A stretch of DNA of 62,501 nucleotides from Nitrosovibrio sp. Nv4 (lineage in GTDB: Bacteria; Pseudomonadota; Gammaproteobacteria; Burkholderiales; SG8-39), in the NCBI GenBank assembly GCA_945906765.1, contig CAMDRF010000004.1:1-62501 (forward strand), read 5' to 3'. The notes under the pieces are model-generated. The model searched no databases and had not been told where the DNA came from. It worked only from the letters and a program-made list of their open reading frames with translations. Below, one piece after another: positions 27,801-36,617 of the stretch (position 1 is the first letter of the stretch; every line of letters starts with the position of its first letter). The position numbers and the translations under genes were made by a program.

Positions 27801-28469
27801 TCAGTCCAACCTGGTGCGCAGGTCGGCGATGTCTTTGTGGGGAATAAAGAGGCCGCAGCCGAGCATGCGCCCGGCGCCCAGGCCGTGCTGTTGCAGCGCG
27901 AGCGCGTGCTCAGGTGTGAGGCCCGCCAACATCAGGCTGCGGGTCTGGTAGCTGCGCGCCGGGGTTGCGACCCGAGTCACGCGGCCGCACAACATCCTGT
28001 CAGCGTTGATACCGAGCGCGCCAAGCTCGTCGGCCGCGGCGGCCAGAAACGCGGCCTCATCGTCCACGGCTTCACTGTTCGTGTCCGCGAGCACCACGCA
28101 GCGCGAAAACAGGGTCGTGATGCGCGACAGCGGTCGCACGGCGAGCCTGTCCAGGCGCAGCGGGCAACCAGCGACCTCCAGGGTGCGGCCGAGCAGGGCG
28201 CAGGCGTTGTCCAGGCGGTGCCGGGGCAGGCGCAGTGCGAGCTTGGCACGACGCGAAAGTTGCAGCATCGCGTCCGCACCCTCGGGCCGCATCCAGCCGC
28301 TTGCCGAAGCCGCGCCGTAGACGGTATGCAGGCCGGCGCCGGGCTCCTCGGCAAACCAGGGCAGCGCGCCCTGGATCGCCTGCGACAGCGCGTAGGCATG
28401 ATCGACCGGCAGGCTGCGGCAGGAGATGGCGAACACCGCGTCCACGATATCGGCGAGAGCATCCTGCAT
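27801..28469 (-). CDS. Cas6/Cmx6-like protein (no CRISPR array or other cas gene seen)
   Basis: SLPVDHAYALSQAIQGALP, KLALRLPRHRLDNACALLGRTLEVAGCPLRL, and C-terminal Gly-rich LMLAGLTPEHALALQQHGLGAGRMLGCGLFIPHK resembling recalled type I-MYXAN Cas6/Cmx6 family pattern. Confidence 0.7.
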   Translation of the reverse strand: MQDALADIVDAVFAISCRSLPVDHAYALSQAIQGALPWFAEEPGAGLHTVYGAASASGWMRPEGADAMLQLSRRAKLALRLPRHRLDNACALLGRTLEVAGCPLRLDRLAVRPLSRITTLFSRCVVLADTNSEAVDDEAAFLAAAADELGALGINADRMLCGRVTRVATPARSYQTRSLMLAGLTPEHALALQQHGLGAGRMLGCGLFIPHKDIADLRTRLD

Positions 28470-28470
28470 T

Positions 28471-29193
28471 TCAATCCACGGGCAACGCGGCCTGCAGGGC
28501 CTCGCGGTCGAACCACCAGTCGTCCTGCACCAGCACATCGACGACGTTGCGCAGGCGCGGCAGGAACAGCGCCGGATCGCTGAGTTCCATGTCCTCGATC
28601 CACTTGTTGAAGTTCTGCTGCCCGTCGACGCCGCTGTGCCGGCGCGCGACCGTGGCGAGCACCTGGTTGGCGTAGAGCAGCAGATGATCGCGCTGCGGTT
28701 CCCTGGCGCGCATATCCACCAGGTAGTACGCCGTGACCGCGGCCACCGCCGCGCCGTCGGCGTCGGGCGGCGTCTCCTCGACCACGCGCTGCAGGAGCGC
28801 GACGCTCAGCTCCGGATCGATCGGGTAGGTCACGGCGAGCCAGATGCCGTGGCCGAGCGCGGCGAGCGATTGCGGCTGGTCGGAAAGGAACAGAATGTCG
28901 CAACACTGCGCCGCGCCCTCCCAGGCCTGTTCGGCCATGTACAGGTCGAAGGCTTCGCGCGCGGCGGCCCAGGCTTCGGCATGCTTTTCGAGCCGTACCA
29001 GCGCGCGGCCCAACTGCAGCAGCAGGTCGGCGCGCCGCAGCGTTTCCGCGCCGGCGGAGAGCTCCGCGAGCTGGCCGCGCAGATCCTCCACCAGGCGCTT
29101 GAGCATGCCGGTGGACTCCTTCGCGTCCTCGCTGTTGTCGGCGTTGCCGACGGCCGGATCTTCCTTGATGTACTTGAGAGGGATATGCTTCAT
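28471..29193 (-). CDS. Hypothetical helical (TPR-like) protein
   Basis: Alpha-helical 240-aa ORF; ATGA overlap with upstream TauD-like gene; start at 29193 not 29430. Confidence 0.6.
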   Translation of the reverse strand: MKHIPLKYIKEDPAVGNADNSEDAKESTGMLKRLVEDLRGQLAELSAGAETLRRADLLLQLGRALVRLEKHAEAWAAAREAFDLYMAEQAWEGAAQCCDILFLSDQPQSLAALGHGIWLAVTYPIDPELSVALLQRVVEETPPDADGAAVAAVTAYYLVDMRAREPQRDHLLLYANQVLATVARRHSGVDGQQNFNKWIEDMELSDPALFLPRLRNVVDVLVQDDWWFDREALQAALPVD

Positions 29194-30116
29194 TCGGGTC
29201 TTGCGCCGTTTATGCGGCCGGAGTATCGGGCGCGGTATACCAGCCTGCCCGGGCCGGACGCCCGGTAATCGCTGAAAGCAGTACGGTCGTGCAGCACGTT
29301 GTTGCACACCAGCCCCTGGCCACCGGCAAGACGCAGGGAAAACACGTACCGGGAGCCTGCGGGCGAATCCGCATCGAGAATCCCATTGAGAAACGCCACC
29401 GCGGCGCGCGTGGTTTCGCCGGATTGCCATTCGACGCTGCGCGTGCGCGCGGTGTAACGCATGTGCAGCGTGCCGGCGTCGGTGGAGAACACCGGACCGG
29501 ACTGGGCGGGCCGGATCACGGTTCCCTGCTCAGTATTGGCGGGAATGGTCATCGCATCCGGCGCCGAGAGCGCCTTGACGTATTCCGGGTCTGCGTCGCG
29601 CAGCAAAAGGTAGGCGATCTCGTGATCGAGCAGGCGGTTTGCGCCGCCTGTGGCGGCGGGCCGCACGCAGTGCAGGATGAAGGCGCCGATGCGCTGTTGC
29701 GGGGCATTGTAGTAGCCATCGGTATGCCATCGCAGGCGCTGGTTCGAGTAAGGAATGTAGCCAAGGCCCGATTTTCCCGGCGTCACCTCGAGCGAGCTGA
29801 CGCCGTCTTCGTCCGCGAGCGGATTGGCATGCAAGCGTCCAAGGCCCAACTGCAGGCCCAGGCAGCCAGCGATGTTCTTGTCGGCGACGCCGGCAAGGGG
29901 GCATGCATAGACGGCCATATTCGCCATGCCGCACACGCGACGGAGTTCTTCCGCCTCGCTGTCGCTCAGTTTGCGCGGATCGCGCACTTCCACGATCAGG
30001 TCCTCGGCGCGGCGCGGATAGCGCGCGAGTTTTCGCTCGCGCCAGCGCAGGTAGGCATGCGAGTGCTCTGGCGCAAACGGGTCTTCGGCGGCGTCTGGAA
30101 GGAAGGCGACGTTCAA
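29190..30116 (-). CDS. TauD/TfdA (gamma-butyrobetaine hydroxylase-like) dioxygenase family protein
   Basis: NQRLRWHTDGYYNAP (HxD), ...LVCNNVLHDRTAF distal His; TTG start at 30116 proposed, ORF open to 30245. Confidence 0.75.
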   Translation of the reverse strand: MNVAFLPDAAEDPFAPEHSHAYLRWRERKLARYPRRAEDLIVEVRDPRKLSDSEAEELRRVCGMANMAVYACPLAGVADKNIAGCLGLQLGLGRLHANPLADEDGVSSLEVTPGKSGLGYIPYSNQRLRWHTDGYYNAPQQRIGAFILHCVRPAATGGANRLLDHEIAYLLLRDADPEYVKALSAPDAMTIPANTEQGTVIRPAQSGPVFSTDAGTLHMRYTARTRSVEWQSGETTRAAVAFLNGILDADSPAGSRYVFSLRLAGGQGLVCNNVLHDRTAFSDYRASGPGRLVYRARYSGRINGARPE

Positions 30117-30427
30117 GGCAGCACGTGCGGGGCCGAGTCGGGGTCGGGGAACACAACGTACCGCATAGTTGGCAGCAGCAAAATGCCGCAGCGCGGTACC
30201 GCGAGCGCCTCGAACAGGCGCGGACCGGCGCCCCTGCCGGTGCAATCTGTTGAAACAACGCTTGTTTTAGTGCCCCCGGGGCGGCGCGTCTATCCCTTAA
30301 GTGGGGGGTCCGCGCCGACCCGAGTATCCCCAAAGATCCCGCAGATCCCCGAGGCGGCATAAGGGGGCAACGTTACACTTTTGCGCACCGTTCTGGCCCG
30401 ATCCTGTACTGCCTGGAGGAGGAATCC

Positions 30428-31738
30428 ATGTCCGAGCCGCAACAGCCGCCCAACAACCCCGAGCGGCACAGCACCTTCATGCCGAAGGAAAAGCACTCGA
30501 GCAAGCCGTTTCATCCGACGCCCATGCTCGACCAGCTCGAGAGCGGACCCTGGCCGAGTTTCGTCACCGGGCTGAAGCGCCTGGCGAACGAGAACAACAT
30601 GATGGTCGACCTGCTCGGCCAACTGGAGCATTCCTACAAGACGCGCCTCGGGTACTGGAAAGGCGGCACGGTGTCGGTGTTCGGCTACGGCGGTGGCATC
30701 ATCCCGCGCTTTTCCGAAGTCGCGAGCATGTTCCCGGAATCGAAGGAGTTCCACACGCTGCGCGTACAGCCCCCGGCGGGCAATCACTACACCACCAAGC
30801 TGCTGCGCCAGCTCTCGGGTTCCTGGAGCAAGTGGGGCTCGGGCCTGGTCGCCTTCCATGGCCAGACCGGCAACATCATGTTCATCGGCGCCACCACCGA
30901 GAACACCCAGCATTTCTTCGACGAGATCAACGAGTACGGTTTCGATCTGGGCGGCGCCGGCCCTTGCGTGCGCACCGCCATGTCGTGCGTCGGCGCGGCG
31001 CGTTGCGAGCAGTCGTGCGCCAACGAGCACCGCATTCACCGCACGCTGGTCAACAATTTCGTCGACGACATGCACCGCCCGGCGCTGCCCTACAAATTCA
31101 AATTCAAGGTCTCGGGCTGTCCGAACGACTGCATGAACTCCATCCAGCGCGCCGACTTCGCCGTGATCGGCACCTGGCGCGACGACATGCAGGTGGACCA
31201 GAAGGAAGTCAAGAAATACGTTGAGAGCCACGGCCGCAAGTACATGATCGACAATGTGATTGCGCGCTGCCCGACCAAGGCGCTGTCGCTCAACGACGAT
31301 GACACGCTCGAGGTCGACAATCGGAGCTGCGTGCGCTGCATGCACTGCATCAACGTCATGACCAAGGCGTTGAAGCCCGGCAAGGACCGCGGCATCACGC
31401 TGCTCATCGGCGGCAAGCGCACTCTCAAGATCGGCGACACCCTGGGCACCGTGATCGTGCCGTTCATGAAGATGGATACGGACGAGGACTACGACAAGCT
31501 GCGCCAGCTCGCCGCCACGGTGATCGATTTCTGGGCCGAAAACGGCCTGGAGCACGAGCGCATCGGCGAGATGATCGAGCGCATCGGGCTGGCGAATTTC
31601 CTGGAGGGCATCGGCGTCGATGTCGATCCCAACATGATCAGTCATCCGCGCACCAGCTCGTACGTGCGCCTGGACGACTGGGACCAGGAAGCGCAGAAGT
31701 GGATCGACCGCAAGAAGCCGGCCGCCGTCCAGGCCTGA
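30428..31738 (+). CDS. dsrA: Dissimilatory (reverse) sulfite reductase alpha subunit
   Basis: CVGAARCEQSC, KVSGCPNDCMNSIQRADFAVIGTW, CVRCMHCINVM; followed by dsrB. Confidence 0.97.
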   Translation: MSEPQQPPNNPERHSTFMPKEKHSSKPFHPTPMLDQLESGPWPSFVTGLKRLANENNMMVDLLGQLEHSYKTRLGYWKGGTVSVFGYGGGIIPRFSEVASMFPESKEFHTLRVQPPAGNHYTTKLLRQLSGSWSKWGSGLVAFHGQTGNIMFIGATTENTQHFFDEINEYGFDLGGAGPCVRTAMSCVGAARCEQSCANEHRIHRTLVNNFVDDMHRPALPYKFKFKVSGCPNDCMNSIQRADFAVIGTWRDDMQVDQKEVKKYVESHGRKYMIDNVIARCPTKALSLNDDDTLEVDNRSCVRCMHCINVMTKALKPGKDRGITLLIGGKRTLKIGDTLGTVIVPFMKMDTDEDYDKLRQLAATVIDFWAENGLEHERIGEMIERIGLANFLEGIGVDVDPNMISHPRTSSYVRLDDWDQEAQKWIDRKKPAAVQA

Positions 31739-31753
31739 ACGAAGGAGCGCGCA

Positions 31754-32851
31754 ATGGCACAAGCACAGGCAGTGGTGGCAAAGAAAAAAATGCGTACGCC
31801 GATCGAGAGCGGCTGTCCCGACGGCATGCAGTACATGCATCCGCTGATGATCAAGAACTTCGGCAACTGGAAGTACCACGACCGGCCCCGGCCGGGCGTG
31901 CTGCACCACGTCGCCTACTCGGGCGACGAGATCTGGACGGTGCGCGTCGGCACCCAGCGCCAGCTCGGGCCCTACGAGATCAACCTGCTGTGCGACATCG
32001 TCGACCAGTACGGCGAAGGCCACGTGCGCTTCACCATCCGCTCGAACCTGGAGGTCATGGTTTCCAGGTGGGAGAAGGTCGGCCCGCTGATCCAGGCCTT
32101 CAACGACGCGGGCTATCCGGTCGGCGGCACCGGCAACTCGGTGACCATGATCGCGCACACCCAGGGCTGGCTGCACTGCGACATTCCGGGCACCGATGCC
32201 TCGGGCGTGGTGAAGTCCCTGATGGACGAACTCTACGGCGAGTTCATCAAGGAGGAAATGCCCAACCGCGTGCACATCACCACCTCCTGCTGCCAGATCA
32301 ACTGCGGCGGCCAGGGCGACATCGCGATCAACGTGCAGCACACCAAGCCGCCGAAAATCAATCACGACCTGGTGGCGAATGTGTGCGAACGGCCTTCGGT
32401 GGTGGCGCGCTGCCCGGTGGCGGCGATCCGCCCGGCGATCGTCAACGGCAAGCCTTCGCTCGAAGTGGACGAGAAGAAATGCATCTGTTGCGGCGCCTGC
32501 TATCCGCCCTGCCCGCCGATGCAGATCAACGATCCGGAGCACTCCAAGCTCGCCATCTGGGTGGGCGGCAAGAACTCGAACGCCCGCTCCAAGCCGATGT
32601 TCCAGAAGCTGGTGGCGGCCGGCCTGCCCAACAACCCGCCGCGCTGGCCCGAAGTCGCCGCGGTGGTGAAGAACATCCTCTACACGTACAAGAAGGATGC
32701 GCGCGACTGGGAACGCGTCGGCGACTGGGTGGAGCGTATCGGCTGGCCGCGGTTTTTCGAGCTCACCGGGCTGCCGTTCACCAAGTTCCACATCGACAAC
32801 TGGCGCGGGGCGCGCAACAGCCTCAACGCCTCGGCCCACATCCGCTTCTGA
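31754..32851 (+). CDS. dsrB: Dissimilatory sulfite reductase beta subunit
   Basis: TTSCCQINCGGQGDIAINVQHTKPPKINH, CICCGACYPPCPPMQI. Confidence 0.97.
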   Translation: MAQAQAVVAKKKMRTPIESGCPDGMQYMHPLMIKNFGNWKYHDRPRPGVLHHVAYSGDEIWTVRVGTQRQLGPYEINLLCDIVDQYGEGHVRFTIRSNLEVMVSRWEKVGPLIQAFNDAGYPVGGTGNSVTMIAHTQGWLHCDIPGTDASGVVKSLMDELYGEFIKEEMPNRVHITTSCCQINCGGQGDIAINVQHTKPPKINHDLVANVCERPSVVARCPVAAIRPAIVNGKPSLEVDEKKCICCGACYPPCPPMQINDPEHSKLAIWVGGKNSNARSKPMFQKLVAAGLPNNPPRWPEVAAVVKNILYTYKKDARDWERVGDWVERIGWPRFFELTGLPFTKFHIDNWRGARNSLNASAHIRF

Positions 32852-32877
32852 GCACGGGCGGATATGAAGGGCGCGGC

Positions 32878-33270
32878 ATGAAATTCGGCATCCTGGTCAA
32901 CGAAGGGCCCTATACGCACCAGGCCTCGGACACCGCGTACCAGTTCGTCAAGGCGGCGCTCGCCAAGGGGCACGAAATTTATCGCGTGTTCTTCTATCAC
33001 GACGGCGTGAACAACGCCACGCGGCTCACCGTGCCGCCGCAGGACGACCGCAACATCGTCAAGCGCTGGAGCGAGCTCGCCGCGCAGCACAAGCTTGACC
33101 TGGTGGTGTGCATCGCCGCGGCGCAGCGCCGCGGATTGATGGACAAGAGCGAGGCCAAGCGCAACGGCAAGGACGCCGACAACATCGCGCCGGGTTTCCG
33201 TATTTCGGGCCTGGGCCAGCTCATCGAAGCGGGTATCCAGGCCGACCGCCTGGTTGTGTTCGGCGCCTGA
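32878..33270 (+). CDS. dsrE: DsrE
   Basis: MKFGILVNEGPYTHQASDTAYQF...LVVCIAAAQRRG; synteny. Confidence 0.93.
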   Translation: MKFGILVNEGPYTHQASDTAYQFVKAALAKGHEIYRVFFYHDGVNNATRLTVPPQDDRNIVKRWSELAAQHKLDLVVCIAAAQRRGLMDKSEAKRNGKDADNIAPGFRISGLGQLIEAGIQADRLVVFGA

Positions 33271-33283
33271 CACGGGAACAGCG

Positions 33284-33667
33284 ATGAGCGAAGAAAACGC
33301 CGGCGGCGTCGCCAAGAAGTTCCTGTATGTGAACCGCAAGGCGCCCTACGGCACCATCTACGCGCTCGAGTCGCTCGAAGTGGTGCTGATCGGCGCGGCG
33401 TTCGAGCAGGACGTGAGCCTCGCGTTCCTGGGCGACGGCGTCTACCAGTTAACCAAGGGGCAGGACACCAAAAGCCTGGAAGTAAAGAACTTCTCGCCGA
33501 CTTACCGGGCGCTGGAAGACTACGACGTCACCAAACTCTACGTGGAAGAGGGAGCGTTGCAGGCGCGCGGCCTGAGCGAGAGCGATCTCGTGGTCCCGGT
33601 CGAGGTGGTGAGCGCGCAGCGCATGGCCGAGATCATGGAAGGCCAGGACGTGATCCTGAGCTTTTAA
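33284..33667 (+). CDS. dsrF: DsrF
   Basis: KKFLYVNRKAPYGTIYALESLEVVLIGAAFEQDVSLAFLGDGVYQL; synteny. Confidence 0.93.
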   Translation: MSEENAGGVAKKFLYVNRKAPYGTIYALESLEVVLIGAAFEQDVSLAFLGDGVYQLTKGQDTKSLEVKNFSPTYRALEDYDVTKLYVEEGALQARGLSESDLVVPVEVVSAQRMAEIMEGQDVILSF

Positions 33668-33678
33668 AGGCGAAAACG

Positions 33679-33978
33679 ATGCTGCATACGGTCAACAAGT
33701 CGCCATTCGACAACAGCACGCTGCAGACCTGCCTCAAGTTCGCCCGGCGGGGCAGCGCGGTGCTGCTGATCGAGGACGGCGTGTACGCGGCGGCCAGGGA
33801 CACGGCCGTCTCGAAACAGGTGCAGGAGGCCTTGAAGAGCGTGTCGATTTACGCGCTTAAGCCCGATGTCGAGGCGCGGGGCATGCAAAACCGGGTGATG
33901 GACGGCGTTCGCCTGGTGGACTACGGGGGGTTCGTCGATCTCGTGGTGGAGCACAACGCCGTGCAATCCTGGCTTTGA
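33679..33978 (+). CDS. dsrH: DsrH
   Basis: MLHTVNKSPFDNSTLQTCLKFARRGSAVLLIEDGVYAA. Confidence 0.93.
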   Translation: MLHTVNKSPFDNSTLQTCLKFARRGSAVLLIEDGVYAAARDTAVSKQVQEALKSVSIYALKPDVEARGMQNRVMDGVRLVDYGGFVDLVVEHNAVQSWL

Positions 33979-33998
33979 CCTTGAAGGGAGTACACGAC

Positions 33999-34331
33999 AT
34001 GCCTATCGAACTGAACGGCCAAACCATCGAAACCGATGAGGAGGGCTATCTCGCGAACCGCACCGACTGGAACGAGGACATAGCGAAGGAGATGGCGCGC
34101 CTAGACAGTTGCGACCTGGGCGAGAACCACTGGGAGGTGATCAACTTCCTGCGCGAGTACTACGAGCAGTACCAGATCGCCCCGGCGGTGCGGGTGCTGA
34201 CCAAGGCGATCGGCAAAAAGCTGGGCGCCGAAAAGGGCAACAGCAAGTACCTGTACGAGCTCTACCCCTACGGCCCCGCTAAGCAGGCCTGCAAGTACGC
34301 GGGACTGCCCAAGCCGACCGGCTGTGTGTAG
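33999..34331 (+). CDS. dsrC: DsrC, canonical two-Cys form
   Basis: C-terminus QACKYAGLPKPTGCV with both conserved Cys; synteny. Confidence 0.96.
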   Translation: MPIELNGQTIETDEEGYLANRTDWNEDIAKEMARLDSCDLGENHWEVINFLREYYEQYQIAPAVRVLTKAIGKKLGAEKGNSKYLYELYPYGPAKQACKYAGLPKPTGCV

Positions 34332-34361
34332 TACGCGCTTCGCCGGAACCTGGAGAGACCG

Positions 34362-35111
34362 TTGTCGGTACTGACAGTCCTCTACGCTCTTCTCTTTTAT
34401 GTCGCCACCGCCACCCTTGCCGGCGGCGTGGCCTGGAAGTGCTGGGTGTATGCGCGCACGCCGCAGCCCTTGAAGATTCCGATCCCGCCGGCGCCGGCCA
34501 CGCGCCGCGGGGTCGTGCTGCGCATGCTCACCGAGGTCACGCTCTTCCGAAGCCTGTTCCGTTCCAACAAGTGGATCTGGCTGTTTGGCTGGATCTTCCA
34601 CGTCGCGCTGCTGGCGGTGTTGCTGCGCCATCTACGCTATTTCACCGAGCCGGTCTGGTTCTGGGTGGACATGGTCCAGCCCTTCGGCCTGTACGCCGCC
34701 TTCGCCATGCTCGCCGGGCTGGTGGGACTGTGGGCGCGGCGCTTCCTGGTCGATCGCGTGCGCTACATCAGCAGTCCCTCCGATCACCTGATGCTCGCGC
34801 TGCTCGTGGCCATCGCCGCGAGCGGGCTCGCCATGAAGTATCTGGTGCACACCGACATCATCGCGCTCAAGGCGTTCTTCCTGGGGCTCATGGTTTTCAG
34901 CTGGCAGGAGCTTCCGGCCGATCCGGTGCTGCTGGTTCACCTCGCGCTGGTGGCGGTGCTCATGATCGTTTTCCCTTTAAGCAAGCTGCTGCACGCGCCG
35001 GGGGTATTCTTCAGCCCGAGCCTCAACCAGGTGGACGACGCGCGCGAGCGGCGCCACGCGGCCGGCTGGTCGGCGAAGATCGTCCGCGCCGGCCGAACGC
35101 CGGGAGGCTGA
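34362..35111 (+). CDS. dsrM: DsrM cytochrome b-type membrane subunit
   Basis: NarI-like multi-TM between dsrC and dsrK; TTG start. Confidence 0.93.
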   Translation: MSVLTVLYALLFYVATATLAGGVAWKCWVYARTPQPLKIPIPPAPATRRGVVLRMLTEVTLFRSLFRSNKWIWLFGWIFHVALLAVLLRHLRYFTEPVWFWVDMVQPFGLYAAFAMLAGLVGLWARRFLVDRVRYISSPSDHLMLALLVAIAASGLAMKYLVHTDIIALKAFFLGLMVFSWQELPADPVLLVHLALVAVLMIVFPLSKLLHAPGVFFSPSLNQVDDARERRHAAGWSAKIVRAGRTPGG

Positions 35112-36605
35112 ATGGCCACCGCATTCGAGACGCCGCCGCTGGGCGAGTACCCGGTGATTCCGCTGCTGCGCGAAGGCGCCATGGCGCACAGCAAGCCGTT
35201 TGTGGCCAAGCCCGATCTTCAGAAGGGGCTCGGCTTCCCGGGCGAGCTGGTGCCCGAGTGGGAGAAGGTCGCCGTCACCAAGTTGGGCGAGCTCGTCTCG
35301 CAGTCGCGCGCCCTGCGGGTGTTCCTCGACTCCTGCGTCAAATGCGGCGCCTGCACCGACAAGTGCCACTACTATCTGGGCACCGCCGACCCAAAGAACA
35401 TGCCGGTGGCGCGCCAGGACCTGTTGCGCTCGGTCTATCGCCGCTACTACACCTTCGCCGGCAAGTTTTTCCCGTGGCTGGTGGGCGCACGCGACATGAC
35501 CAAGAAGGTGCTGGACGACTGGTACAGTTACTTTCACCAATGCTCGCAGTGCCGGCGCTGCGCGGTGTTCTGTCCCTACGGCATCGACACCGCCGAGATC
35601 TCGATGGCCGCGCGCGACATCATGGATACGGTGGGCCTGGGCCAGAAGTATTCCAACGAGATCATCGGTAAGGTCCACAAGATCGGCAACAATCTCGGCT
35701 TGCCCGAGCCGGCGCTGCGCAACACGCTCGACGGCCTGGAAGAGGACGTGAAGGAAGCGACCGGGGTGGAGGTCAAGTTCCCGCTCGACGTGAAGGGCGC
35801 CGAAGTGCTGCTCGTCACGCCGAGCGCCGATTTCTTCGCCGAGCCGCACATCGACGGACTGATCGGCTACGCCAAGGTGTTCCACGCCGCCGGCATCTCC
35901 TGGACGCTGTCTTCGCATGCCTCGGAAGCGGCGAATTTTTCGCTCTTCATCGGCAACCACGACAACCTGCAGAAGGTGGCCGAGCGCATCCGCGAGGCGG
36001 CGCTCGAGCTGGGCGTCAAGCGCATCGTGGTGGGCGAGTGCGGCCATGCCTGGCGCGTCGCCTACAGCTTCTGGAACACGCTCATCGGGCCGTTCGATTT
36101 CCTCGACCCGCGCTACCCGGCGCCGCAGCACATTTGCGAGCTGACCTACGACCTCATCCGCCGCGGCGCGCTCACGCTCGACAAGAGCGCCAACGACGAC
36201 AAGGTGGTGACCTTCCACGATTCCTGCAACGTGTCGCGCGGCTCGCGCATGGGTAATGTGCCGGGTGGGCAGTTCACCATCCCGCGCGAGATCATCCGCG
36301 CCTGCGTCAACAAGTTCGTCGACATGGCGCCCGAGACCATCGGCGAGACCACTTTTTGCTGCGGTGGCGGCGGCGGCCTGCTCACCGACGACCTGGTCGA
36401 GTTGCGCGTCAAGGGTGCGTTGCCGCGCATGCAGGCCCTCCAACGTGTGGTGGAGGAGCACGGCGTCAATTACATGGCCGCGATCTGCGCCATCTGCAAG
36501 AGCCAGTTCACCAAGGTGCTGCCTTACTACGAGCATTCCAGGGACATGATCGGCAGTGTGCACGGCCTGGTGGGCAACGCGATCGTGCTCGGACCAAAGC
36601 GATAA
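35112..36605 (+). CDS. dsrK: DsrK HdrD-like iron-sulfur protein
   Basis: CVKCGACTDKCHYYLG, CSQCRRCAVFCPYG, CCGGGGGLL. Confidence 0.95.
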   Translation: MATAFETPPLGEYPVIPLLREGAMAHSKPFVAKPDLQKGLGFPGELVPEWEKVAVTKLGELVSQSRALRVFLDSCVKCGACTDKCHYYLGTADPKNMPVARQDLLRSVYRRYYTFAGKFFPWLVGARDMTKKVLDDWYSYFHQCSQCRRCAVFCPYGIDTAEISMAARDIMDTVGLGQKYSNEIIGKVHKIGNNLGLPEPALRNTLDGLEEDVKEATGVEVKFPLDVKGAEVLLVTPSADFFAEPHIDGLIGYAKVFHAAGISWTLSSHASEAANFSLFIGNHDNLQKVAERIREAALELGVKRIVVGECGHAWRVAYSFWNTLIGPFDFLDPRYPAPQHICELTYDLIRRGALTLDKSANDDKVVTFHDSCNVSRGSRMGNVPGGQFTIPREIIRACVNKFVDMAPETIGETTFCCGGGGGLLTDDLVELRVKGALPRMQALQRVVEEHGVNYMAAICAICKSQFTKVLPYYEHSRDMIGSVHGLVGNAIVLGPKR

Positions 36606-36617
36606 CCGGAGATAGAC

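Noticed and set aside
27801-28469. A CRISPR array accompanying the Cas6-like gene
   Set aside because: No regularly spaced direct repeats were seen nearby or elsewhere in the window; no cas1/cas2/effector genes recognised
30290-32839. 849-aa minus-strand ORF opposite dsrA/dsrB
   Set aside because: Antisense shadow of high-GC codon usage: His/Arg/Asp-rich low-complexity translation; dsrAB on the plus strand is unambiguous
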